DNA of 35,047 nt, from contig JADGPT010000007.1 in NCBI GenBank assembly GCA_017882345.1, forward strand, positions 1-35,047. Reading direction: 5' to 3'. The position numbers and the translations under genes were made by a program. Within the stretch, counting starts at the first letter, position 1. Every line of letters starts with the position of its first letter. The notes under the pieces were generated by a model. That model was not told where the DNA came from. It saw only the letters and a program-made list of their open reading frames with translations, and did not search any database. Below, piece by piece: positions 6,762 to 14,765 of this stretch. Origin of the DNA: Bacteroidales bacterium (GTDB lineage Bacteria; Bacteroidota; Bacteroidia; Bacteroidales; VadinHA17).

Positions 6762-9257
6762 TTAATACCATATTTTGTATCTCTTAGTATTTTTTTTGGT
6801 TATTCCGGAGGCATCTGCAAACTCCTTCGAATATCCTGGTGCTGATAAAACAATCGCTTCTTTTTTTATTGATTTCTTTTTAGAATCTTCCAGGAATTGA
6901 TTATCGGGTGTATTAGCCTGCTTTCTATACTTTTCAATCGTCAATCGTGCCATCAGATAACTTATTGTAGATTCTGCTCCCTGGTTGAGGTTCACATGAG
7001 TTTCTTCCAATCCATCATAACAGCCACCTGTACATGGATTATAAATTATCTGATGTAAGCGGTTGTTTCCCAAAAACCAGTTAAACGCGGTTTCCATTTT
7101 TATAAGGTATTCTTCATCAAAAAATGCATCATAAAATTTACTTAATGTCATAATTGTATAGGCAACATCAATCGGTTGCTCACCAAAATGACCGGCTACC
7201 TTACCCTTTTGCAGCCAGTTCCTATTTGATATTACTTCTATCCCGTTTTCATTAAAAGTTTTCGACAACAGGAAACGAAGCGAGGTTATGGCGATTTCTT
7301 TGTAAATTGTATCTCCTGATAACAACCAGGCATATAGCAAGGCTTCAGGTAGGATGCTGTTTGCATAAGTAAGATAACCCTCAAACCATTGCCATTTTTC
7401 GTTTGATTCATGTTTGTACATCTCAACCAATCTATTTGCCAGCGTTCTTATAAGGTCAAGGTTTTCTGACGATTTTATGGTTATGTAATAATAATACAAC
7501 CCCTTTATAGAGAAGGCCATTGCCCGCGTGGAATGTATCGTTTCAATATGAGGAATTCCTTTTTTAATGATTGCTAAAGCCTCTGAACTGGTTTTCGCGG
7601 GAAGCAAATGTTTCTTAGAGATTAAATAACCAAGGGACCAGACAGCCCTTCCATTCGCATCATCAAGATTTGCAGCTTTATTTTGACCGGTAAATTTATT
7701 TTCAATATCCAGATAGTTTAAAAAGTCACCTGCAGGTTGCTGACAAAGTTTAATAAAACTGAGATATTTATTTATGTACCAGATACTTTTGGTATCGCGG
7801 GTTAAGATGAAATGCATACATAGAGCTACCGCGGCTCTGGCGTTATCATCCAGTGTGTACCCTGTACAGAGATCAGGCTGATTGATTTTTGAAAACTGAA
7901 TGATCCCTGTATCGGTTGTCATTTGTTCTATATGGTCCAGATTAATGGGCGGGAGATTATATTGTAATGCAATTTTATCGCGAGCTATTTTTTTGAATAG
8001 TATAGTATGTTCAACAGCAGAATTTTCCCAGGATGTGGGAACAATTTTCTGTAAGGTATTTATTCTGATATTTCCTCTTAATTGAGTATCATTCAGTAAC
8101 CGGATAACTCCATCAGCTAATTGTTTTGAGTCCCGAAAATCAATAATAATTCCTGTATCTTCAGTCAGTAGTTCCTTCGCATGAGGAATAGGAGTTGATA
8201 TGATTGGACAGCCACAACTCATTGCATAGGCAAAAGTACCGCTTACAGCCTGGTTAGGATCGTTAGTGGTAAAAAGGTAAATATCTGTAAGCTGCAAATA
8301 TTCAAGCAAATCCGTTAATGTTAAATAGGTATTAATAAATTTAACATGTTGTGTTAAATTATATTGAATTACCATTGTTTCAAGACTTATCCGGTATTTT
8401 TCACCTTCCTCCTTTAAAACTTCAGGATGGGTTTTGCCTATGACGAGAAATAATACATCCGGATTAGTTTTTACTATAGCAGGTAATGCTTTTAATGTAG
8501 TTTCGATACTCTTTCCCGAACTCAGTAAGCCGAACGTTGTAAGTATTTTCCGTCCTTTGAATCTGTATTTTTTTTTCAAAAATTCTTTGCTTAAGTGAGG
8601 TACCAAATGAGTGCCATGGGCTATCACTGATATTTTTTCTTTTGGCAATCCATAATCGATAGTTAATATCCCGGCCGAATTATGAGTCATCACGATGATA
8701 GCTTCACATGCTGCTGCAATACTATTTATGTTAGATTTCAACTGTAGATCAGGATAAGGCAGCACAGTATGGAAAACAATAATAACAGGTTTTGTAAGTA
8801 AGTTTAAAAGTTGAAGAAACGCCTGTTCCTGTTTTTTAAAAAAGCCAAACTCATGCTGGATCAGGACAATTCTGATTCGATGGTCTTTATTAATCTGCAA
8901 GGCCAGTCTTTCGTATCTTTCAGCTAATGATGTCTTAAGAGTATACTTTACTTCCTCTGGATATTGAAAATCTGCATCTCCTGATTCCAGAGCACAGACT
9001 TTTATAGAAAAAGAATTGCTGAATTTATTATTAAGCGCTTTTATCAAATCCTGAGAATAGGTAGCGATACCGCATACCCTGGGTGGATATGATGTAATAA
9101 TCAATATTTCAGCCGGGTCATTGATTTTAGCTATCAGTGGTTTTTGTTTACTCATTAGCGGACTCACCGCGGGATATTCTGATTTTTCAAAGCTAAACAA
9201 CCCTTCGCGATCATAAGATTCCACAGTATTTTGCTTTGGGCCAGTTTTATTTTTCAT
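6762..9257 (-). CDS. GT4 glycosyltransferase fused to an alpha/alpha-barrel-like domain
   Basis: An 831-residue two-domain protein. Residues about 50-425 are a GT-B glycosyltransferase beginning ILIITSYPPRVCGIATYSQD, with ILTTFGLLSSGKSIET and a donor site reading QAVSGTFAYAMSCGCPIIST. That site lacks the usual E-x7-E acids of GT4. From about 455 to 795 follows a helical domain with TGYTLDDNARAAVALCMHF, ANLDDANGRAVWSLGYL, GHFGEQPIDVAYTIM and NLNQGAESTISYLMARL, which looks like an alpha/alpha toroid of glycosidase type. It overlaps the short GH130 gene by 11 bp, implying coupled translation. I infer that it builds or remodels a sugar polymer or conjugate that the two GH130 proteins also handle. 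No signal peptide is visible. Confidence 0.82.
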   Translation of the reverse strand: MKNKTGPKQNTVESYDREGLFSFEKSEYPAVSPLMSKQKPLIAKINDPAEILIITSYPPRVCGIATYSQDLIKALNNKFSNSFSIKVCALESGDADFQYPEEVKYTLKTSLAERYERLALQINKDHRIRIVLIQHEFGFFKKQEQAFLQLLNLLTKPVIIVFHTVLPYPDLQLKSNINSIAAACEAIIVMTHNSAGILTIDYGLPKEKISVIAHGTHLVPHLSKEFLKKKYRFKGRKILTTFGLLSSGKSIETTLKALPAIVKTNPDVLFLVIGKTHPEVLKEEGEKYRISLETMVIQYNLTQHVKFINTYLTLTDLLEYLQLTDIYLFTTNDPNQAVSGTFAYAMSCGCPIISTPIPHAKELLTEDTGIIIDFRDSKQLADGVIRLLNDTQLRGNIRINTLQKIVPTSWENSAVEHTILFKKIARDKIALQYNLPPINLDHIEQMTTDTGIIQFSKINQPDLCTGYTLDDNARAAVALCMHFILTRDTKSIWYINKYLSFIKLCQQPAGDFLNYLDIENKFTGQNKAANLDDANGRAVWSLGYLISKKHLLPAKTSSEALAIIKKGIPHIETIHSTRAMAFSIKGLYYYYITIKSSENLDLIRTLANRLVEMYKHESNEKWQWFEGYLTYANSILPEALLYAWLLSGDTIYKEIAITSLRFLLSKTFNENGIEVISNRNWLQKGKVAGHFGEQPIDVAYTIMTLSKFYDAFFDEEYLIKMETAFNWFLGNNRLHQIIYNPCTGGCYDGLEETHVNLNQGAESTISYLMARLTIEKYRKQANTPDNQFLEDSKKKSIKKEAIVLSAPGYSKEFADASGITKKNTKRYKIWY

Positions 9258-10290
9258 CTTTTGAACTATAAGTTAATAATTCGGCCATCAACTCATGTAA
9301 ATTCACTGAAGCGCAAGCTATCAGCGTATCGGCAGCTCCATAATAAATAAATAAAGTATCACCAAACACGGCAGTTCCGGTTGGGAATACCACATTATTT
9401 ACTTCTCCTTTTAATTCCCAATCATATTGAGGTGAGAAAAGAGCATAAGGTAATCTTGCAATTTCTTTTACAGGGTCATCTAAATCCAGTAAAGCAGCAC
9501 AGGCGGAATAAACGTGATCCGGACCAATATGTTCCACTCCATGGTAAATCAACAGCCAGCCATGTTCTGTTTCGATAGGAGGACATCCACTGCCAATATA
9601 GCTTGACTCATGGGCATGAACCGGGTCGAGTACAATATACTCCTGCAGATTGAGAAAATAATCATCCCAGAATTCTTTGGTGAGATCCTCTAAGCTTTTT
9701 ACCGATACAATTTGAATTCCAGGCCTTATCCTGTGTAGAAATACAAGATTGCCATCAATTCTCCTGGGAAAGAATACTACATTTTTATCCCACAGCATCA
9801 TCTTTTTTTCGGGATCTGCTGCATGAAAGTAAAATTTATGATTAAGGTAATAGTTCTCATTTACCTTTCCGGCAGATTCAGCAAGAAATACAAATTCCGC
9901 ATAAGTAATAGGAGGTACAATGATCCTTCGGTCTTTAAATTTTTTCAGATTTTTTGAGATAGCCAAAGACCCCCGTGCATTTATCCCATCGTATCCTGTA
10001 TATGTCAAATAATAAAGGTCATCTATCTTCACAATACGTGCATCTTCGACGCCATGGGATTCATATTCACATTCAGGAACAAGAATAGGTTTATCCCACC
10101 TTTCAACCACGGTTAAAGGGCCATCAAGTTTACAATAACCAATACTTGAATAGTTTCCTTGTTGTACTGCCCTGTAAAAAACATGAACACTGTCACCTTC
10201 GCGTATCACTGCAGGATTCAGCACGCCTTCATTCTCAAACTCGAGCTGGGTTTTCTCTAGTAATATACCTTCTTTTTTTACACCTATCAT
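9247..10290 (-). CDS. Short-form GH130 beta-mannoside phosphorylase/hydrolase-like protein
   Basis: A 347-residue protein of the normal GH130 length. The first blade carries GVLNPAVI and VHVFYRAV. The catalytic region is HGVEDARIVKI (EDAR at 82-85), followed by YYLTYTGYDGI, then VVFFPRRIDGNLVFLHRI, SGCPPIETEHGWLLIYHGV and VNNVVFPTGTAV. No signal peptide is present, so it is cytoplasmic. Known GH130 enzymes act on beta-1,4- or beta-1,2-mannosidic bonds, usually with phosphate. It is the first gene of the operon, has a clear ATG at 10290, and is preceded by the shared 64-nt promoter module at 10368-10431 and a leader of about 70 nt with a hairpin. The end of the gene overlaps the GT4 fusion start. 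Confidence 0.92.
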   Translation of the reverse strand: MIGVKKEGILLEKTQLEFENEGVLNPAVIREGDSVHVFYRAVQQGNYSSIGYCKLDGPLTVVERWDKPILVPECEYESHGVEDARIVKIDDLYYLTYTGYDGINARGSLAISKNLKKFKDRRIIVPPITYAEFVFLAESAGKVNENYYLNHKFYFHAADPEKKMMLWDKNVVFFPRRIDGNLVFLHRIRPGIQIVSVKSLEDLTKEFWDDYFLNLQEYIVLDPVHAHESSYIGSGCPPIETEHGWLLIYHGVEHIGPDHVYSACAALLDLDDPVKEIARLPYALFSPQYDWELKGEVNNVVFPTGTAVFGDTLFIYYGAADTLIACASVNLHELMAELLTYSSKDEK

Positions 10291-10323
10291 GGTTTATATA
10301 GTCCTTTTATTATATAAAATTCA

Positions 10324-10346
10324 CACCTGGACATATCAGCCAGGTG
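10324..10346 (-). other. Leader hairpin in the 5' UTR of the GH130 operon
   Basis: CACCTGG and CCAGGTG form a perfect 7-bp inverted repeat around a 9-nt loop, 34-56 nt upstream of the GH130 start codon and downstream of the predicted -7 box. There is no U-tract, so it is not an intrinsic terminator. It could be an mRNA-stabilising stem, a protein-binding leader element, or a DNA operator. Confidence 0.5.
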
Positions 10347-10367
10347 CAGTTTACATATTTCACAGTG

Positions 10368-10431
10368 CAAAGGTGAGGAACTAAAGCGCCATGAGTGTTA
10401 CAGAACTTCAGGAAAAAGTTACATGATTCAC
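10368..10431 (-). promoter_or_regulatory. Shared 64-nt promoter module, copy 2 (GH130/GT4 operon)
   Basis: Read on the minus strand: GTGAATCATGTAAC, then CTGTAAC with the two GTAAC cores 21 nt apart (10418-10422 and 10397-10401), then 21 nt, then CACCTTTG at 10368-10375 as a TAnnTTTG-like -7 box. Length and internal spacing are identical to the three other copies. The proximal GTAAC takes the place of the -33 box. This is the only promoter-like element seen between the response regulator gene and the GH130 gene. Confidence 0.72.
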
Positions 10432-10517
10432 ATATATCAATCCAGTGATATTCCCAGACTGTATTTGAAATAACAAAAAATAGTTTTGGAACCGGGGGAA
10501 AGCAGAAAAGAGTTACT

Positions 10518-10970
10518 CTAGAGTGATATGGATTTTGTATTCGCTATATACCATTCTAAGGTTTTTTCTAATTTCTGAGTATGAAAGATTGTGGCAATAA
10601 CCTTCTGTAATCTCATAAAAGCAGTTTCACTCTTAACAATATAATCATAAGCATTATGACGCATACAGTTTATAGCCACCTCAATTTTATCCTGTGCGGA
10701 TAACATCACTACCGGAATATTGGGATTGATTGCTTTTATTTTATCTAAGGTGTGTATTCCATTCATTGCAAATTTATCAACACTGTCGAGATGATAATCC
10801 AGGATGATCAGATCTGGATTATGTGACAAGTTCTCTACACAAAGCTCTCCCGTCGCGAATGTTTCAAGTTTAAAATCGGGATATTGGAGAAATTCAATTT
10901 CCACTAATTTTAAATACATTGCATCGTCTTCTACTATAAAAAGCGTTCTTTTATAATTGGAATTCATCAT
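10518..10970 (-). CDS. Single-domain response regulator (CheY-like receiver)
   Basis: A 150-residue protein consisting of one receiver domain. The acidic pocket is FIVEDD near residue 15. The phosphoacceptor is Asp58 in DLIILDYHLD. The switch residues are in VVMLSAQD, and the conserved Lys is in DYIVKSE. No DNA-binding output domain follows, only a short helical tail, so it must act by protein contact or as a phosphate carrier. The start overlaps the kinase stop by 4 nt (ATGA), which shows translational coupling with the hybrid kinase. It is probably a partner of the HPt domain of that kinase. A second ATG three bases downstream is possible but equivalent. Confidence 0.93.
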   Translation of the reverse strand: MMNSNYKRTLFIVEDDAMYLKLVEIEFLQYPDFKLETFATGELCVENLSHNPDLIILDYHLDSVDKFAMNGIHTLDKIKAINPNIPVVMLSAQDKIEVAINCMRHNAYDYIVKSETAFMRLQKVIATIFHTQKLEKTLEWYIANTKSISL

Positions 10971-13900
10971 TTAGTATTTTTAATCAGGTTAAACTCTTCC
11001 TCCAATTCATCGCATGCTCTATTACAAACATTTTCAACCTGTATAACCAAGTCGTGTATTTTATCTGTCTGTTTCCGGGTGCTGGCATATTCCTGAATTT
11101 TTTTTGCCATATTTTCGAAATCAGCGCTTATTCCCACAATTGAAAACGAGGGGATCATTTTATGTACTGTTGTGTATAATAAATTCCAGTCTTTAGAGAG
11201 TAAGCTTTGGTTCATAATTTTGATTAAAGCTGGAGTTTGTTCCAGATAAAGGGAAATCATCTCCATCATTAAGGAAGGATCGGACTTTGTACGCTGTTTT
11301 AAAAAATCCAGGTTAGTGCATTTTAACTTTATACTTTCATCGTTTAAGATTTCTGTATTTTCGTTTAAAACTATTGTTTTCTTTACAAACCCGACTATTT
11401 TACTATACAATAATCTTTCGTCTACGGGCTTGGCAATGTAATCATTCATACCAACAGCCTTACATTTTGCTAAATCTACGGTGGTTACATCAGCTGTCAG
11501 GGCAATTATGGGGATAACAGAATTCATCGTGTTCCTTATGTATTCTGTAGCTTCAAACCCATTCATTTCAGGCATCTGCAAGTCCATCAAAATAATATCG
11601 TAAGATTTGGCATGAAGCTTTTCGATAGCTATTTTCCCATTGGCAGCAATATCGCATTCAAATCCGAAATCATCCAGGAGTGTTCTCATTAATAATTGGT
11701 TGAGTGCAATATCTTCTACAACCAGCACTTTTACGTTTGTGATTTCAGTATCTAATTCAACTATTTCAGGTTCTATTTCAGCATCCGCTTTCGTTTGCCT
11801 GAAAGTCAAAATAAAACTAAAAGTGGAACCCTCGCCAATTTTACTTTTCACAGAAATGCTTCCACCCTGATGTTCCACTAATTGTTTGACAATGGCAAGT
11901 CCTAATCCTGTGCCACCGTACAGTCTGGCAGTACCGCTGGAAGCCTGCTGAAAGTTTTCAAAAATCTTATCTATTTTATCTACTGCTATTCCGATTCCTG
12001 TATCTGAAATGGAAAATTGAATTTTTACTTTCTCTTCATCTTCACTCAGCAATTGAATGCTGACCATAATTTTCCCTTTTGACGTAAATTTGACTGAATT
12101 GCTTACAAGATTTAGAATGATCTGGTGCAAGCGCACAGGATCGCCAATAAGTACCTCAGGAATCTTTTCATCATATTTTTTAACCAATATTAAATTCTTT
12201 TCCTGAATTTTTGTCTCAAACAAATGAAGCATTGCGGATATTGATAACGACATTTTGAAAGGAATCTGCTCAAATGTTATTTTACCGGCATCTACTTTTG
12301 CCAGGTCGAGAATGTCGTTAATGAGTACGATTAAAGAGTCGCCACTAATTTTAATGGCTGTTAGATATTCTTTTTGTTTTGCAGACAAATCTGTTTTCAT
12401 TAACACTTTTGTAAATCCGATAATCGCATTCATAGGAGTGCGGATTTCATGGCTCATATTTGACAGGAACTGTTGTTTCGCCTTCACTGCATTTTCTGCT
12501 ATCAGAGTGGCGTTTTCGGCTTTTATTTTTGCCTCCTCAGCTAATCCAGTTGCCAGTTCGGCAAATACAATCGCTTCTGTCAATTCAGTAGCAATTCTTT
12601 TTTGGTCGGTAATATCTCTGGCCACGACAACTGCGCCAAGTACATTTCCTCTGTCATCCTTATAAACTGATCCATTGAATAATACATCGGTAAGCTTGCC
12701 ATCCTTATGCCGAAGCGTAAGTGGAGAATCGGCTACAGAGCCATTTGCAAAAACTTCCTGATAAACTTCACGGGCTTTTTGCGGCTCGGTGAAATAATCA
12801 AAAAAGTCGGTATCTGTAAGTTTTTCGCGATTTATCCCCATAATATTAGCTGTTGCCTGATTCATATCAGTGATCTTACCTTTGGGGCTGATAGTAACCA
12901 ATGGATCCAGACTTGCTTCAATCAGACTCAGAGAATATTGTGAAGCTAATTTTAATGAATAGCTGATTTTTTCAAGTTCTTTATTTGCAACTGCCCGTTT
13001 TTCTTTTTCTTCGTTTTGATATACAAGTTCTTTGTCAGCAATGATTAACTCAGCTGCCCGTTTTTCTTTTTCTTCAGTTTGATAAATAAGCTCTTTATCA
13101 GCAATGATTAATTCTGCTGCCCGTTTTTCTTTTTCATCGTTTTGATAAATAAGCTCTTTGTCAGCAATGATTAATTCTGCTGCCCGTTTTTCTTTTTCTT
13201 CGTTTTGAAATACAAGTTCTTTGTTTGCAAGAATTAATTCTGCTGCCCGTTTTTCTTTTTCTTCGTTTTGAAATACAAGTTCCTTATTAGCAAGGATTAA
13301 CTCAGCTGCCCGTTTTTCTTTTTCTTCGTTTTGAAATATAAGTTCCTTATTAGCAAGGATTAACTCAGCTGCCCGTTTTTCTTTTTCTTCGTTTTGGAAA
13401 GCAAGTTCTGTATTCGCTATACTTAACTCAGCAGCCCGTTTTTCTTTTTCATCGTTTTGAAAAGCAAGTTCTTTATTAGCAAGTATTAACTCAGCAGCCC
13501 GTTTTTCTTTTTCATCGTTTTGAAAAGCAAGTTCTTTGTTAGCAAGTATTAACTCAGCTGCCCGTTTTTCTTTTTCATCGTTTTGAAAAGCAAGTTCTTT
13601 GTTTGCTATAATTAACTCTGCTGCCCGTTTTTCTTTTTCATCGTTTTGAAAAGCAAGTTCTTTGTTTGCCACTCTTAATTCAGTTGCCCATTTTTGCTCT
13701 GCAGTGTCTCTGGCCACCAATACAGCACCAAGCACTTTGCCACTTTCATCTTTATAAACAGATCCATTGAATAACACTTCGGTAAGCCTACCGTTTTTAT
13801 GGCGAAATGTAAGCGGAGAATCGGTAACAAATCCTTTTGCGAATACTTCCTGGTAAACCTCAAACGCTTTTTGTGGTTCCGTGAAATAATCAAAGAAATT

Positions 13901-14059
13901 TGTGCCAATAAGTTTTTTACGTTTAATACCTGTTATGTCCACTTTTGCCTGATTCATATCAGTAATTATGCCTTCAGTATTGAAAGCAATCAATGGGTCA
14001 AGACTTGCTTCTATTAAACTGCTGGCATATAGAGATTCATGTAACTTTGTTTTTTCCAT
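10967..14059 (-). CDS. Hybrid sensor histidine kinase: PAS, 11x21-residue repeats, PAS, HisKA, HATPase, REC, HPt
   Basis: A 1030-residue soluble kinase; no membrane segment is seen, so it senses in the cytoplasm. Domain order: PAS1 (about 15-123); eleven tandem copies of a unit like AAELILANKELAFQNDEKEKR (125-355), forming a long coiled coil; PAS2 (about 378-487), which is nearly a duplicate of PAS1 (both contain FFDYFTEPQKA); HisKA with His537 in SHEIRTPMNAIIGF; HATPase with N-box HQIILNLVSNSVKF, G1 DTGIGI and G2 GGTGLGLA; a receiver with Asp826 in ILMDLQMPEMNGFEA; and a C-terminal HPt with probable His966 in TTVHKMIPSF. It is therefore a complete four-step phosphorelay in one chain, coupled to the response regulator gene by a 4-nt overlap. 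It follows the AraC gene by 52 bp. Confidence 0.95.
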   Translation of the reverse strand: MEKTKLHESLYASSLIEASLDPLIAFNTEGIITDMNQAKVDITGIKRKKLIGTNFFDYFTEPQKAFEVYQEVFAKGFVTDSPLTFRHKNGRLTEVLFNGSVYKDESGKVLGAVLVARDTAEQKWATELRVANKELAFQNDEKEKRAAELIIANKELAFQNDEKEKRAAELILANKELAFQNDEKEKRAAELILANKELAFQNDEKEKRAAELSIANTELAFQNEEKEKRAAELILANKELIFQNEEKEKRAAELILANKELVFQNEEKEKRAAELILANKELVFQNEEKEKRAAELIIADKELIYQNDEKEKRAAELIIADKELIYQTEEKEKRAAELIIADKELVYQNEEKEKRAVANKELEKISYSLKLASQYSLSLIEASLDPLVTISPKGKITDMNQATANIMGINREKLTDTDFFDYFTEPQKAREVYQEVFANGSVADSPLTLRHKDGKLTDVLFNGSVYKDDRGNVLGAVVVARDITDQKRIATELTEAIVFAELATGLAEEAKIKAENATLIAENAVKAKQQFLSNMSHEIRTPMNAIIGFTKVLMKTDLSAKQKEYLTAIKISGDSLIVLINDILDLAKVDAGKITFEQIPFKMSLSISAMLHLFETKIQEKNLILVKKYDEKIPEVLIGDPVRLHQIILNLVSNSVKFTSKGKIMVSIQLLSEDEEKVKIQFSISDTGIGIAVDKIDKIFENFQQASSGTARLYGGTGLGLAIVKQLVEHQGGSISVKSKIGEGSTFSFILTFRQTKADAEIEPEIVELDTEITNVKVLVVEDIALNQLLMRTLLDDFGFECDIAANGKIAIEKLHAKSYDIILMDLQMPEMNGFEATEYIRNTMNSVIPIIALTADVTTVDLAKCKAVGMNDYIAKPVDERLLYSKIVGFVKKTIVLNENTEILNDESIKLKCTNLDFLKQRTKSDPSLMMEMISLYLEQTPALIKIMNQSLLSKDWNLLYTTVHKMIPSFSIVGISADFENMAKKIQEYASTRKQTDKIHDLVIQVENVCNRACDELEEEFNLIKNTK
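12995..13687 (-). repeat. 63-bp coding tandem repeat (11 copies) inside the histidine kinase
   Basis: Eleven consecutive 63-bp units encode 21-residue heptad-type repeats with the invariant core EKEKRAAEL, followed by a partial twelfth unit (AVANKEL). Neighbouring units are nearly identical in DNA, while units nearer PAS2 share IADKELIYQ variants. This shows expansion by unequal crossing-over or slippage rather than selection at protein level only. Because 21 is a multiple of seven, adding or removing a unit keeps the heptad phase of the coiled coil. Confidence 0.95.
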
Positions 14060-14111
14060 TTTATTTTAAAATTACGCTTTATAAAAGTTGATTGATTCAG
14101 TTTTTTCAATC

Positions 14112-14678
14112 TTAATTGCCAATTTCTTCAATCGGTTTTCGTCTTTTATATTTTAGATTTTTGAAATGTGATGGAGTGAGTCCCGTTATTTTTTTAAATT
14201 GAGTGGATAAGTGAGCTACGCTGCTGTAGTGCAACTTCCAGGCTATTTCTGTAAGGGTAAGTTCATGATAAATAATCAGTTCTTTTACACGTTCTATTTT
14301 ATGAGAAATGATGAATTTTTCGATGGTAGTTCCTTGAACTTCAGAAAATAAGTTAGCCAGATAAGTATAGTCGTAATCTAATTTTTCGCTTAAATAGTCA
14401 GAAAAATTAACTTTAGGTAATTCATCTGTATAATGAATCATCTCTATTATTACATTTTTTATCCTTTCAATGAGAACTGCTTTCTTGTCATCCATCAGCT
14501 CCAGTCCTGATCTTTGCAATGCAATTCTTATTTGCTCCCGCTGATCTGATGTGATATTTTCCATAATATCTACGACTCCCATATCAACGAGGATGAAATG
14601 CAGGCCGAGTTTTTTCAATTCTTCTTTCACCAGCATTTTGCATCGCATGCTGACCATATATTTGATAAAGATCTTCAA
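14112..14678 (-). CDS. AraC-type regulator with HMA-like N-terminal domain, degenerate metal motif
   Basis: A 188-residue regulator. Residues 1-65 have the beta-alpha-beta layout of a heavy-metal-associated domain (MKIFIKYMVSMRCKMLVKEELKKLGL), but the first metal-site Cys is Ser (VSMRC instead of CxxC). Residues about 85-180 form an AraC-type double helix-turn-helix with SDYLSEKLDYDYTYLANLF and LTEIAWKLHYSSVAHLSTQFKKITGLTPSHF. The start is TTG at 14678. A downstream ATG (codon 8) would remove the first beta strand, so TTG is preferred. A paralogue lies at 18194-18754. It sits between the AI-2E gene and the hybrid kinase. A single GTAAC half-site at 14729-14733 lies upstream. It is a candidate binder of the shared promoter module. 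Confidence 0.9.
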   Translation of the reverse strand: MKIFIKYMVSMRCKMLVKEELKKLGLHFILVDMGVVDIMENITSDQREQIRIALQRSGLELMDDKKAVLIERIKNVIIEMIHYTDELPKVNFSDYLSEKLDYDYTYLANLFSEVQGTTIEKFIISHKIERVKELIIYHELTLTEIAWKLHYSSVAHLSTQFKKITGLTPSHFKNLKYKRRKPIEEIGN

Positions 14679-14765
14679 AATGTAAATTGGTTTAGATTAT
14701 ATTGAGAAAAATTACTCCTTCAATAAAAGTTACATCAATTTCAGACAAAACTTCATTTTTTAAAA

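Noticed and set aside
227-10290. Polysaccharide utilisation locus
   Set aside because: No SusC/SusD pair, no secreted glycanase and no signal peptides on the GH130 proteins.
12995-13687. CRISPR array in the kinase region
   Set aside because: The repeats are contiguous, in frame, without spacers, and encode a heptad coiled coil.
13675-13908. Short ORFs on either strand opposite or out of frame with large genes (for example 12255-12665, 11640-11870, 29049-29480)
   Set aside because: They are shadow frames of well-supported genes and encode low-complexity or anti-sense peptides without family features.
14711-14733. Fifth copy of the shared promoter module upstream of the first AraC gene
   Set aside because: Only one GTAAC core is present; the second (GTAAT) is 18 nt away and no TAnnTTTG box sits at the required distance.
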